The position numbers and the translations under genes were made by a program. Positions 55,892-64,000 of a DNA stretch of 64,000 nucleotides are shown one piece after another. Every line of letters begins with the position of its first letter. Position 1 is the stretch's first letter. The notes beneath the pieces are model-generated. The model searched no databases. It saw only the letters and a list, made by a program, of their open reading frames with translations, and was not told where the DNA came from. Source of the DNA: Streptomyces sp. NBC_00683 (GTDB taxonomy: Bacteria > Actinomycetota > Actinomycetes > Streptomycetales > Streptomycetaceae); NCBI RefSeq assembly GCF_036226745.1, contig NZ_CP109013.1:5766001-5830000 (forward strand), read 5' to 3'.

Positions 55892-56002
55892 GGTCAGGGT
55901 CGGTGTGTGCGAGACGGCGCGGACTCCCGGACTGCGCGAGCGGATCGGGCAAACTGGCCGGATCTCGCACTGTTCAGATCTGCCACGGCCGGGGAGCGCA
56001 CG

Positions 56003-57103
56003 GTGAGCACAGGTAATCCAGGCATCGACCCGCTGCTCGGGCTGCGCGCCCCGCAGGACCCGCCCTGCGACGTCTTCCTGACGGGCACGGTCTTCCTGGA
56101 CATCATCTTCACCGGCCTGGACAGCGCACCCGTGCGCGGCACCGAGTCCTGGGCCAGGGGGATGGGCTCCAGCCCCGGCGGCGTCGCCAACATGGCCACC
56201 GCGCTCGCCAGGCTCGGACTGCGCACCTCGCTGGCCGCCGCGTTCGGCGACGACCACTACGGGGAGTACTGCTGGGACGCCCTGGAACAGGGCGAACACA
56301 TCGACCTGTCGATGTCGCGCACGGTTCCCGGCTGGCACTCCCCGGTCACCGTCTCCATGGCGTACGAGGGCGAGCGCACGATGGTCTCCCACGGCCACGA
56401 GGCGCCGGCCCCCGACACCCCCGCACCCGGCCGGACGTTCCCGCACTGCCCGCCGCGCGCCCGCGCGGCCATCGCCTCGCTCACCCCCGGCCGCAGCGAG
56501 CCCTGGGTGGCCGGGGCGGCCCGTGACGGCGCTCTGGTCTTCGCCGACGTCGGCTGGGACGAGACGGGCCGCTGGGACCTGGACGCCCTCCCCGACCTGC
56601 GGCACTGCCTGGCCTTCCTGCCCAACGCCGAGGAGGCCATGCGCTACACCCGCACCGACTGCCCGCGCGCCGCCGCACACGCCCTGACCGAGCGGGTACC
56701 CCTAGCCGTGGTCACCCTGGGCGCGGAAGGCGCGTACGCGGTGGACCGGGAGACCGGCACCGCCGCGGAGGTGCCGGCCATCGAGGTGGAGGCCCTGGAC
56801 CCCACCGGGGCGGGCGACGTGTTCGTCGCCGGGTTCGTCACCGGCACCCTGGCCGGCTGGCCGCTCGCCGACCGCCTCGCCTTCGCCGGACTGACCGCCG
56901 CCCTCTCGGTGCAGGAGTTCGGCGGATCGCTGTCCGCGCCCGGCTGGGCGGAGATCGCCGCATGGTGGCAGCAGGTGCGCGCCTGCGCCGACCAGGACCC
57001 GGCGGCCCTGGAGCGGTACGCGTTCCTCCAGGAGCTCCTGCCCGCCGCCAGCCGGGCGTGGCCGCTGCGCCGTGCCGTCCCGACCATCGGCTTCCGCCAG
57101 TGA
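56003..57103 (+). CDS. PfkB-family carbohydrate kinase
   Basis: A 366-residue sugar kinase. The N-terminal sugar-binding signature is SSPGGVANMATALARLG and the C-terminal signature DPTGAGDVFVAGFVTG contains the catalytic Asp. The ATP-binding part VVTLGAEGAYAV lies between. Phosphorylates a sugar or nucleoside; ribokinase or adenosine kinase type cannot be distinguished. GTG 56003 has GGGGAG 7 nt upstream; the frame extends upstream to 55790 across the CRP-like site and is not expected to be translated. Possible catabolite or growth-stage control through that site. Confidence 0.85.
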   Translation: MSTGNPGIDPLLGLRAPQDPPCDVFLTGTVFLDIIFTGLDSAPVRGTESWARGMGSSPGGVANMATALARLGLRTSLAAAFGDDHYGEYCWDALEQGEHIDLSMSRTVPGWHSPVTVSMAYEGERTMVSHGHEAPAPDTPAPGRTFPHCPPRARAAIASLTPGRSEPWVAGAARDGALVFADVGWDETGRWDLDALPDLRHCLAFLPNAEEAMRYTRTDCPRAAAHALTERVPLAVVTLGAEGAYAVDRETGTAAEVPAIEVEALDPTGAGDVFVAGFVTGTLAGWPLADRLAFAGLTAALSVQEFGGSLSAPGWAEIAAWWQQVRACADQDPAALERYAFLQELLPAASRAWPLRRAVPTIGFRQ

Positions 57104-57230
57104 AGGGCTGATGATCGCGCGGTAAAACCTCTCGGTGTTGTCAGTACGGAGTCGTACGCTGGTACTCCAGAGGCCGTCGAGCAGCGACTGCCCTGCAACG
57201 GGAGGTATGTGCAGGCCCGAGGGCCGGCCC

Positions 57231-58253
57231 ATGACTCAGTCACCTACACAGCCGCAGGCGCGTGCCCAGATCAGGATTCCGGCCGCACACCCCATGGTGA
57301 TGCTCCTGGGATCGGGTGACTCGCTGCTGCGCGTGATCGAAACGGCGTTCCCGGCTGCCGACATCCATGTCCGGGGCAATGAGATAAGCGCGACTGGAAG
57401 CGCGGCGGACGTCGCCCTGATCCAGCGCCTGTTCGACGAGATGGTGCTGGTGCTCCGCACCGGGCTGCCGATGACGGAGGACGCTGTGGAACGCTCGATC
57501 GCCATGCTCAGGGCGAGCGGGAACGGCAAGGGGGACGACGTGGAGACCCCCGCCGAGGTGCTCACCCAGAACATCCTCTCCAGCCGCGGCCGCACGATCC
57601 GCCCCAAGACGCTCAACCAGAAGCGGTACGTCGACGCCATCGACAAGCACACCATCGTCTTCGGTATCGGCCCGGCAGGCACCGGCAAGACCTATCTCGC
57701 GATGGCCAAGGCGGTCCAGGCCCTGCAGTCCAAGCAGGTCAGCCGGATCATCCTGACCAGGCCGGCCGTCGAGGCGGGCGAGCGGCTCGGCTTCCTGCCG
57801 GGCACGCTGTTCGACAAGATCGACCCGTACCTGCGCCCGCTGTACGACGCACTGCACGACATGCTCGACCCCGACTCGATCCCGCGGCTGATGGCGGCGG
57901 GCACGATCGAGGTGGCGCCGCTGGCGTACATGCGTGGCCGGACCTTGAACGACGCGTTCATCATCCTCGACGAGGCGCAGAACACCAGCGCCGAGCAGAT
58001 GAAGATGTTCCTGACCCGGCTCGGCTTCGACTCGAAGATCGTCGTCACGGGTGACGTCACCCAGGTCGACCTCCCGACCGGGACGAAGAGCGGTCTGCGC
58101 CAGGTGCAGGAGATCCTGGAAGGTGTCCCGGACGTGCACTTCTCCCGGCTCACGTCCCAGGATGTCGTCCGGCACAAGCTGGTCGGCCGTATCGTCGACG
58201 CGTACGAGAAGTACGACAACGCAGAGGGCCGAGACGGCCGCAACGGGAAGTAG
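57231..58253 (+). CDS. phoH: PhoH-family P-loop ATPase
   Basis: A 340-residue PhoH-like ATPase. Walker A is GPAGTGKTYLA, Walker B FIILDEAQNTS, with a KH-like N-terminal segment (RVIETAFPAADIHVRGNEIS) and TGDVTQVDLP near the sensor region. PhoH proteins associate with YbeY in RNA metabolism; adjacency to ybeY here supports a shared role in rRNA maturation. ATG 57231 has GAGGG about 8 nt upstream; a nearer ATG at 57207 abuts its own purine run too closely. First gene of the tight phoH-ybeY-CBS-YjbR run. Confidence 0.9.
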   Translation: MTQSPTQPQARAQIRIPAAHPMVMLLGSGDSLLRVIETAFPAADIHVRGNEISATGSAADVALIQRLFDEMVLVLRTGLPMTEDAVERSIAMLRASGNGKGDDVETPAEVLTQNILSSRGRTIRPKTLNQKRYVDAIDKHTIVFGIGPAGTGKTYLAMAKAVQALQSKQVSRIILTRPAVEAGERLGFLPGTLFDKIDPYLRPLYDALHDMLDPDSIPRLMAAGTIEVAPLAYMRGRTLNDAFIILDEAQNTSAEQMKMFLTRLGFDSKIVVTGDVTQVDLPTGTKSGLRQVQEILEGVPDVHFSRLTSQDVVRHKLVGRIVDAYEKYDNAEGRDGRNGK

Positions 58254-58265
58254 TCGCACCGCACC

Positions 58266-58763
58266 ATGTCGATCGACGTCAACAACGAGTCCGGAACCGA
58301 GGTCGACGAGCAGGCGATCCTCGACATCGCCCGCTACGCGCTCGCCCGGATGCGGATCCACCCGCTGTCCGAACTCTCGGTGATCGTGGTCGACACCGCG
58401 GCCATGGAGCAGCTCCACATCCAGTGGATGGACCTCCCGGGACCGACGGATGTCATGTCCTTCCCGATGGACGAGCTCCGTCCGCCGGCCAAGGACGACG
58501 AGGAGCCCCCGCAGGGGCTCCTCGGTGACATCGTGCTCTGCCCCGAGGTCGCGAAGAAGCAGGGCGAAGAGGCGGACACCGGGCACTCCATGGACGAGGA
58601 ACTGCAGCTCCTCACCGTCCACGGAGTGCTGCACCTCCTCGGATACGACCACGAGGAGCCGAACGAGAAGGCCGAGATGTTCGGCCTGCAGGCGGCGATC
58701 GTCGACGGCTGGCGCGGTGAGCGCGGGCTGACCGGGCCGTCGCCCGCACCCACCGTCTCGTGA
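58266..58763 (+). CDS. ybeY: Endoribonuclease YbeY
   Basis: A 165-residue metal-dependent RNase used in 16S rRNA 3' maturation and ribosome quality control. The zinc motif is [13 protein letters not shown] (H-x3-H-x5-H). [10 protein letters not shown] and [12 protein letters not shown] are also diagnostic. It starts 12 nt after phoH, and its stop overlaps the next start (GTGA), so the genes form an operon. Confidence 0.95.
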   Translation: MSIDVNNESGTEVDEQAILDIARYALARMRIHPLSELSVIVVDTAAMEQLHIQWMDLPGPTDVMSFPMDELRPPAKDDEEPPQGLLGDIVLCPEVAKKQGEEADTGHSMDEELQLLTVHGVLHLLGYDHEEPNEKAEMFGLQAAIVDGWRGERGLTGPSPAPTVS

Positions 58764-60043
58764 GCGTCCCCCTCGTCACGGGCGTCGTCCTTCTGCTCGT
58801 CGTCGGCTGGCTGGCGGCCTGTGCCGAGGCCGGGATCGCCCGGACGTCGAGCTTCCGGGCAGCGGGCGCCGTCCGGGCCGGCCGGCGCGGCAGCGACAAG
58901 CTGTCGCAGGTCGCCGCCGACCCCACCCGCTATCTCAACGTGGCCCTGCTCGTACGGGTCGCCTGCGAGATGTCGGCCGGCGTGCTCGTCACGTACGCCT
59001 GCCTGAGCGAGTTCCCGGAGACCTGGGAGGCGCTGGCCGTCGCCATGGGCGTGATGGTCCTCGTCAGTTACGTCGCCATCGGGGTCTCGCCGCGCACCAT
59101 CGGCCGCCAGCACCCGCTGAACACGGCCACGGCGGCGGCGTACGTCCTGCTGCCGCTGGCCAGGATCATGGGCCCGATCCCGCAGCTCCTGATCCTCATC
59201 GGCAACGCGCTGACCCCGGGCAAGGGCTTCCGCAAGGGCCCCTTCGCCAGCGAGGCCGAGCTGCGCGCGATGGTCGACCTCGCCGAGCAGGAGTCGCTCA
59301 TCGAGGACGAGGAACGCCGCATGGTGCACTCGGTCTTCGAGCTCGGCGACACCCTCGTGCGCGAGGTGATGGTGCCCCGCACCGACCTGGTCTGCATAGA
59401 GCGCTACAAGACGGTCCGCCAGGCGCTGACCCTCGCCCTGCGCTCCGGTTTCTCGCGGATCCCGGTCACCGGGGAGAACGAGGACGACATCGTCGGCGTC
59501 GTCTACCTCAAGGACCTGGTCCGCAAGACGCACATCAACAGGGACGCGGAGGCCGACCTCGTCTCCACGGCGATGCGCCCCGCCGCGTTCGTACCCGACA
59601 CGAAGAACGCCGGCGACCTGCTGCGCGAGATGCAGCAGGACCGCAGCCACGTCGCGGTCGTCATCGACGAGTACGGCGGCACGGCGGGCATCGTCACCAT
59701 CGAGGACATCCTCGAGGAGATCGTCGGCGAGATCACCGACGAGTACGACCGCGAACTCCCGCCGGTCCAGGAGCTGGAGAACGGCTGCTTCCGGGTGACC
59801 GCGCGGCTCGACATCGGCGACCTCGGGGATCTGTTCGACCTCGACGAATACGACGACGAGGACGTGGAGACGGTCGGCGGTCTGCTGGCGAAGGCTCTCG
59901 GGCGGGTCCCGATCGCCGGAGCCTCCTCGGCGGTCGACCTCCCCGACGGCCGCAGGCTCCGGCTCACCGCGGAGTCCCCGGCGGGCCGCCGGAACAAGAT
60001 CGTCACCGTGCTGGTGGAACCGGAGGGAACGGAATCGGGATGA
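58760..60043 (+). CDS. Hemolysin-family CNNM/CorC membrane protein with CBS domains
   Basis: A 427-residue protein. A DUF21 membrane domain with three to four helices (residues 1-155), two CBS domains (about 195-310; [10 protein letters not shown] and [27 protein letters not shown]) and a C-terminal CorC_HlyC domain (about 340-427). Related proteins take part in magnesium or cobalt efflux or resistance; they are not toxins. GTG 58760 overlaps the ybeY stop by 4 bp, and its own stop overlaps the YjbR start (ATGA). The operon links it to RNA-maturation genes across actinobacteria. Confidence 0.9.
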   Translation: MSVPLVTGVVLLLVVGWLAACAEAGIARTSSFRAAGAVRAGRRGSDKLSQVAADPTRYLNVALLVRVACEMSAGVLVTYACLSEFPETWEALAVAMGVMVLVSYVAIGVSPRTIGRQHPLNTATAAAYVLLPLARIMGPIPQLLILIGNALTPGKGFRKGPFASEAELRAMVDLAEQESLIEDEERRMVHSVFELGDTLVREVMVPRTDLVCIERYKTVRQALTLALRSGFSRIPVTGENEDDIVGVVYLKDLVRKTHINRDAEADLVSTAMRPAAFVPDTKNAGDLLREMQQDRSHVAVVIDEYGGTAGIVTIEDILEEIVGEITDEYDRELPPVQELENGCFRVTARLDIGDLGDLFDLDEYDDEDVETVGGLLAKALGRVPIAGASSAVDLPDGRRLRLTAESPAGRRNKIVTVLVEPEGTESG

Positions 60044-60393
60044 CTCCCCAGGAGTTGCGGGCGTTCTGCCTGGAGTTCAACGCGAGTGCCGAGGAATTCC
60101 CCTTCGGCCCCGAGACCTCGGTCTTCAAGGTCCTCGGGAAGATGTTCGCCCTCAGCGCGCTGGACGCCCGGCCGCTGACGGTCAACCTCAAGTGCGACCC
60201 GGACGACGCCGTACGCCTCCGGGAGGAATACACCGCGATCGTGCCCGGCTGGCACATGAACAAGCGGCACTGGAACACGGTGACGGTCTCCGGGCTCCCG
60301 GCCCGGATGGTCCGGGAGCTCATCGAGGACAGTTACGACCTGGTGGTGGCCGGCCTCCCCAAGGCGGAACGCCTCAAGCTGGACCGGCCGTAG
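60040..60393 (+). CDS. MmcQ/YjbR family protein
   Basis: A 117-residue YjbR-like protein of the CyaY-like fold with possible DNA-binding surface. Segments: FCLEFNASAEEFPFGPETSVFKV, KMFALSAL, VNLKCDPDDAVRLRE and GWHMNKRHWNTV, all typical of the family. The exact role is unknown. It starts at ATGA overlapping the CBS-protein stop and ends 8 nt before the convergent MFS gene. Confidence 0.88.
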   Translation: MTPQELRAFCLEFNASAEEFPFGPETSVFKVLGKMFALSALDARPLTVNLKCDPDDAVRLREEYTAIVPGWHMNKRHWNTVTVSGLPARMVRELIEDSYDLVVAGLPKAERLKLDRP

Positions 60394-60401
60394 CGCGGCG
60401 C

Positions 60402-61817
60402 TCAGCCCGCCCGCCGCAGACCCGCACCCGCCGCCAGGCCCGCCGCCACCAGGATCACCGCGGCCGACGCCACCACCAGCCGCACGCCGTCGAACAGCGC
60501 GCCCTGCGTCGTGGCGAGCACGCCCAGCAGCGGGATGCCGACCGTGATCCCCACCTGCTGGGTCGTGGTGACCAGACCGGTCGCCAGGCCCTGCTCCTCG
60601 TCAGGGACACCGGACGTCACCGTCACCCCGTACGAGATGATCGCGCCCAGGTGGAACATGCTGGCCAGCGAGACGGCCACCGTCGCGAGCAGGACACCCG
60701 AGTCCTCGCCCAGAGCGAGCAGCGCCCCGATGAACAGGCCCTGACCGAGCAGCGAGACGACCAGGGTCGGGCGGGCGCCGAAGCGGCCGATGACCCTCGA
60801 CGCGTACATCCCCGCCGCCACCGAGGCGATGCCCTGCACACCGAAGACCAGCCCCGTCCCGAAGGCGGAGAGCCCCAGCACCTCCTGGAGGTACAGGGTC
60901 AGGACGAAGACGACGGTGCTCATCATCGAGAAGGTCGCCAGACCGCCCAGGTTGCCGAACGCCACCGTGCGGCGGCGCAGCATCGGAAGGGAGACCAGCG
61001 GAGCCGCCGAACGGGACTCGACGATCCCGAAGGCCGCCAGGAGCGCCACCCCCACGACGAGCGTGACGAGGACGTCAGCGTCGCCGAAGCCGCGCTGGGC
61101 CGCCGTCGACAGCGAGTAGATCAGCGCGAGCAGACCGCCGGTGACGGTCACGGCACCCGGCACGTCCAGCTTCGGCCGTTCCGGCGTACGGGACTCGGCG
61201 AGCACCTTCGGTGCCAGGACGAGCACGGTCACCGAGGCGAGGGCCAGGAGCCCCATCGTGGAGCGCCAGCCGAGCGTGTCGGTGAGCACACCGCCCGCCA
61301 CCATGCCGACGGTGAAGCCCAGCGAGAGCAGCGTGCCGCTGATGCCCAGGGCCCGGTCCCGCAGCGGCCCCTCCGGGAACGTCGTGGTCAGCAGCGACAT
61401 CCCGGTCGGCACGATCACGGCCGCGCCGAGTCCCTGCAGCGCCCGTCCCGCGAGGAACGACGCGGGGTCCCAGGCCAGCGTCGCCAGGAGTGAGGACGCC
61501 CCGAACAGGGCGAGGCCGGTGAGGAACAGCCTGCGCCTGCCGTAGAGATCGGCGATCCGGCCGAAGAGCAGCAGGAAGCCGCCGGACGGCAGGGCGAACG
61601 CCGTGACGGCCCACTGGAGCCCCGACGTGCTGAGCCCCAGATCCTTGCCGAGGACGGGCAGTGCCACATTCAGTACGGAGAAGTCGAGCGCCACCATGAA
61701 CTGGGCGGCGCACAGCACGAAGAGCACGAGACGGGCCCGGCCCGAGAGCCGGGCCGGTGCGGGGTTCACGGGGTCATCGGTGCCGACGGGTGCGGTGGTT
61801 GGGGTTTCGATCGCCAT
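60402..61817 (-). CDS. MFS transporter, DHA2-like (14-helix) drug exporter
   Basis: A 471-residue exporter with about 14 helices. MFS signatures are LDFSVLNVALPVL (helix 1 motif D1), GRIADLYGRRRLFLTG (motif A), RALQGLGAAVIVPTGMSLL (motif B) and GFTVGMVAGGVLTDTLGWR (motif C, antiporter type). It probably expels a drug or metabolite with proton antiport. Divergent from the MmyB-type regulator 107 bp away, which likely controls it. Confidence 0.9.
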   Translation of the reverse strand: MAIETPTTAPVGTDDPVNPAPARLSGRARLVLFVLCAAQFMVALDFSVLNVALPVLGKDLGLSTSGLQWAVTAFALPSGGFLLLFGRIADLYGRRRLFLTGLALFGASSLLATLAWDPASFLAGRALQGLGAAVIVPTGMSLLTTTFPEGPLRDRALGISGTLLSLGFTVGMVAGGVLTDTLGWRSTMGLLALASVTVLVLAPKVLAESRTPERPKLDVPGAVTVTGGLLALIYSLSTAAQRGFGDADVLVTLVVGVALLAAFGIVESRSAAPLVSLPMLRRRTVAFGNLGGLATFSMMSTVVFVLTLYLQEVLGLSAFGTGLVFGVQGIASVAAGMYASRVIGRFGARPTLVVSLLGQGLFIGALLALGEDSGVLLATVAVSLASMFHLGAIISYGVTVTSGVPDEEQGLATGLVTTTQQVGITVGIPLLGVLATTQGALFDGVRLVVASAAVILVAAGLAAGAGLRRAG

Positions 61818-61836
61818 GTGCGACAGCCTGGAGCCG

Positions 61837-61870
61837 CAGGAATATCCGTGGGGAGCGGGAACTTATCCTG
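61837..61870. promoter_or_regulatory. Divergent promoter region with imperfect inverted repeat
   Basis: CAGGAATA (61837-61844) and TTATCCTG (61863-61870) are near-inverted arms 18 nt apart. TATCCT (61864-61869) could be the -10 of the regulator gene, and TATTCC (complement of 61839-61844) a -10 on the other strand. A regulator bound here could affect both genes. Confidence 0.35.
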
Positions 61871-61924
61871 TTGGCCGCACCACCAGGCAGGCGCACGCAC
61901 GGACACGGACACCAGGGGGAGTAC

Positions 61925-62833
61925 GTGGCCTCACCGGCCCAGAACAGCACCACGGCCCGCAGCGTCGCCGGCGACAAGGCGCACCGCCTCGCCGAACTGC
62001 GGGAGTTCCTGATGAGCCGAAGGGCCAGGGTCACCCCGGCCGAGGCCGGACTGCCGGACGGCGGGGCACGCAGGCGTACCCCCGGGCTGCGCCGCGAGGA
62101 GGTCGCCGTCCTCGCGGGCGTCGGCGTCTCCTGGTACCAGTGGCTGGAGCAGGGCCGCGACATCACCGTGTCGCCCCAGGTCCTGGACTCCGTGGCCCGG
62201 GTGCTGCGGCTCAACAGCGCGGAACGCCGCCATCTCTACGTCCTGGCAGGCCTCAACCCGCCCGCACCCGAGGTCGATCCGGCCGACCGCGACATGTGCG
62301 CGGGCCTCACCCGGCTCATCGACGCCTGGATGCCCTTCCCGGCCCACATCATGGACCGGTACTGGAACACCGTGCTCTACAACGACGCGGCTTCGGCGGT
62401 GCTCGGCATGCGTCCCGGCATCGTCCAGAACTGCATGATCGCCTTCTTCACCGACCCGGTGTACCGGGCCAGGTCGACACAGTGGGAGCTGATCGCGTCC
62501 CAGGTCGTCGCGCAGTTCCGGGCCGCCTGCTCGGACCACCCCGAGGACGACGGGTTCCGAGCCGTCGTCGCCGAGGCGAGGAGGCTCAGCACCGAGTTCG
62601 CCGCGCTCTGGGACCGGCGCGACGTCGCCCCCGGCGGCCAGGTCCGCAAGGAACTGCAGCATCCACTCGTCGGCACACTCAGCGTGGAGTCCACCCAGCT
62701 GCGGGTCCCGGCCCGCCCGGACCTGGTGATCGTGCTGCACACTCCGCTGCCCGACACGGGTACGGAGGCCAAGCTCCAGTGGCTGGACTCGCCCGAGGGG
62801 CGGCGCGGCTCGATGTACCCCGTGCCCGGGTGA
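61925..62833 (+). CDS. XRE-family transcriptional regulator with MmyB-like ligand domain
   Basis: A 302-residue regulator. Residues about 20-90 are a Cro/CI-type HTH (RRTPGLRREEVAVLAGVGVSW, YQWLEQGRDITVSPQVLD) and residues about 105-295 the MmyB-like domain, which in relatives binds a fatty-acid-like ligand (WNTVLYNDAASAVLGM region). GTG 61925 has a GGGGGAG ribosome-binding site 4-5 nt upstream. Divergent from the DHA2 exporter, the usual layout of a local regulator and its target. Confidence 0.87.
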   Translation: MASPAQNSTTARSVAGDKAHRLAELREFLMSRRARVTPAEAGLPDGGARRRTPGLRREEVAVLAGVGVSWYQWLEQGRDITVSPQVLDSVARVLRLNSAERRHLYVLAGLNPPAPEVDPADRDMCAGLTRLIDAWMPFPAHIMDRYWNTVLYNDAASAVLGMRPGIVQNCMIAFFTDPVYRARSTQWELIASQVVAQFRAACSDHPEDDGFRAVVAEARRLSTEFAALWDRRDVAPGGQVRKELQHPLVGTLSVESTQLRVPARPDLVIVLHTPLPDTGTEAKLQWLDSPEGRRGSMYPVPG

Positions 62834-62882
62834 CCGGACCCCGTTGCGGGGCGGGTGCACTCCCGCTTCGTATGCTCAGCAC

Positions 62883-63236
62883 ATGACCGACAGCACCGAC
62901 CTCGGACCCGAGGACCGCAAGATCGTCACCCTGGCCCGCAGCGTCCGCGCCCGCAACGGAGTGCCGGAGGGCGCCGCGGTACGGGACGAGACGGGACGTA
63001 CGTACGCCGCGGGCACCGTCGCCCTGGACTCGCTGAAGCTCAGCGCGCTGCAGACCGCCGTCGCGATGGCGGTGGCCGGCGGTGCCACATCCCTGGAGGC
63101 CGCCGCGGTCGTCTCCCAGGCCGAGGCCCCCTCGGCCGAGGACCGGGCCGCCGTCCGTGACCTGGGCGGACCCGACACGCCCGTGCTGCTCGCCGGGCCG
63201 GACGGGACGCTGCGGACCACGGTCGCCGCGGGCTGA
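62883..63236 (+). CDS. Cytidine-deaminase-like protein without recognisable zinc ligands
   Basis: A 117-residue protein, usually annotated as cytidine deaminase at this place in Streptomyces. The fold-like segments RSVRARNGVPEGAAVRDETG and AALDSLKLSALQTAVAMAVAGG look right, but the zinc motifs HAE/CAE and PCxxC are absent, as are any cysteines or histidines in suitable positions. It is likely a catalytically inactive member or a different function. TATGCT (62871-62876) is 6 nt before the ATG, so the mRNA is probably leaderless. It lies 60 nt before era. Confidence 0.7.
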   Translation: MTDSTDLGPEDRKIVTLARSVRARNGVPEGAAVRDETGRTYAAGTVALDSLKLSALQTAVAMAVAGGATSLEAAAVVSQAEAPSAEDRAAVRDLGGPDTPVLLAGPDGTLRTTVAAG

Positions 63237-63296
63237 ACAGGGGCGGATGCGCCCTGCTGTGCAACGCCGCCGCCGGGATCGGGGAGAATGGGCGCC

Positions 63297-64000
63297 ATGA
63301 GCGCTCGACCGAACACAGAAGCTGCTGCGCAGCAGGCTGAGAACAACGCCCCCCACCGGGCCGGCTTCGCCTGCTTCGTGGGCCGCCCCAACGCGGGCAA
63401 GTCCACCCTCACGAACGCTCTGGTCGGTCAGAAGGTGGCGATCACTTCCAACCGCCCCCAGACCACCCGGCACACGGTGCGAGGCATCGTGCACCGTGCG
63501 GACGCGCAGCTGATCCTGGTGGACACGCCGGGTCTCCACAAGCCGCGCACACTGCTCGGGGAGCGGCTGAACGACGTCGTACGGACCACCTGGGCCGAGG
63601 TCGACGTCATCGGCTTCTGCCTGCCAGCCGACCAGAAGCTCGGCCCCGGCGACAAGTTCATCATCAAGGAACTCGCCGGGATCAAGAAGACCCCGAAGAT
63701 CGCGATCATCACCAAGACCGACCTGGTCGACTCCAAGGCGCTCGCCGAGCAGCTGCTGGCCGTCTCCCGCGCCGGCGAGGAGCTCGGCTTCGAGTGGGCG
63801 GAGATCATCCCGGTCTCCGCGGTCAAGGACCAGCAGGTCGGCCTGCTGGCCGACCTGATCGCCCCGCTGCTCCCCGAGAGCCCCCCGCTCTACCCGGAGG
63901 GCGACCTCACCGACGAGCCCGAGATGGTCATGGTCGCGGAGCTGATCCGGGAGGCCGCGCTCGAAGGCGTACGGGACGAGCTGCCGCACTCCATCGCGGT
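63297..64000 (+). CDS. era: GTPase Era (3' end cut by the window)
   Basis: Binds 16S rRNA and helps 30S assembly; a GTPase with a C-terminal KH domain. Visible are G1 GRPNAGKST (from about residue 29), G2 TTRHTVRGI, G3 DTPGLHK, and TKTD at the G4 position, where NKxD is usual but TKxD is known in actinobacterial Era (memory). The window ends at about residue 234, just before the KH domain. GGGGAG lies upstream of ATG 63297. It follows the ybeY/phoH region, a common neighbourhood for ribosome maturation. Confidence 0.94.
   Translation, partial: MSARPNTEAAAQQAENNAPHRAGFACFVGRPNAGKSTLTNALVGQKVAITSNRPQTTRHTVRGIVHRADAQLILVDTPGLHKPRTLLGERLNDVVRTTWAEVDVIGFCLPADQKLGPGDKFIIKELAGIKKTPKIAIITKTDLVDSKALAEQLLAVSRAGEELGFEWAEIIPVSAVKDQQVGLLADLIAPLLPESPPLYPEGDLTDEPEMVMVAELIREAALEGVRDELPHSIA

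Larger units (their letters stand above)
55646..56002. other. 357-nt divergent intergenic region between MFS and PfkB genes
   Basis: No gene is visible. It is richer in A/T near the middle and holds a CRP-like palindrome (55829-55844), a TTGACC/TATGCA promoter pair (55863-55891) for the PfkB gene, and presumably the MFS promoter on the other strand near 55700-55745. Confidence 0.6.

Noticed and set aside
57207..57230. Earlier ATG for PhoH at 57207
   Set aside because: GGAGG is only one base from that ATG, too close for initiation; ATG 57231 has better spacing.

Overview
The window is a chromosomal segment of a Streptomyces or close relative. Evidence: very high GC with G/C-ending codons, frequent GTG starts, many starts that look leaderless (a -10-like hexamer 6-9 nt before the start codon), almost no TTA codons, and a gene order I recall from the S. 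coelicolor SCO2529-SCO2595 region (cell-wall polymer genes, proB, proA, nadD, an LCP protein, rsfS, leuS, comEA/comEC, holA, rpsT, lepA, hemW, hrcA/dnaJ, then phoH, ybeY, era). I see no insertion sequence, prophage, CRISPR array or biosynthetic gene cluster.

Layout. (1) 1-6.8 kb: end of a wall-glycopolymer locus, with a cytidylyltransferase/SDR fusion (CDP-ribitol type), a TagF-like polyol-phosphate transferase, a family 2 glycosyltransferase and a pyruvyl transferase. (2) 7-17.5 kb: proB and proA, then a membrane/envelope group (two single-pass proteins sharing an FDExFVR motif, an M48 protease, two tiny membrane proteins), nadD, an LCP protein in the position of S. coelicolor PdtA, rsfS and a phosphoglycerate-mutase-family phosphatase. 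(3) 17.6-22 kb: two identical tRNA-Ala(GGC) genes flanking two small Cys-rich proteins, then a two-gene redox unit (ferric-reductase-like membrane protein plus NuoF-like/ferredoxin protein). (4) 22-35 kb: leuS behind a short leader peptide with three Leu codons and a terminator, a DegV protein, comEA-comEC, a PNPOx-like protein, arylamine N-acetyltransferase, a YceI fusion, holA. (5) 35-43 kb: divergent rpsT and lepA, an acyl-CoA ligase, an ATPase/GAF/SpoIIE phosphatase fusion, hemW. (6) 43-54 kb: a 970-residue membrane receptor-like protein, DUF3097, an MBL-fold hydrolase, the CIRCE-controlled hrcA-dnaJ operon, a nitronate monooxygenase-like gene with rsmE, then HIT, RNase Z and an adenosine/adenine deaminase. 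(7) 54-64 kb: an MFS exporter and a PfkB kinase divergent around a CRP-like site, the phoH-ybeY-CBS protein-YjbR run with overlapping starts and stops, an MFS exporter divergent from an XRE/MmyB regulator, a cytidine-deaminase-like protein without visible zinc ligands, and era, cut by the window end.

How it fits together: much is housekeeping (translation, proline, NAD, heme, RNA and ribosome maturation). Region-specific biology concerns the cell envelope and development. The most notable observations are the leuS leader/attenuator candidate, the LCP domain without its usual charged signature, TTA codons (possible bldA control) in exactly two genes (comEA and the SpoIIE-type phosphatase), and the orphan NuoF-like/ferric-reductase unit.
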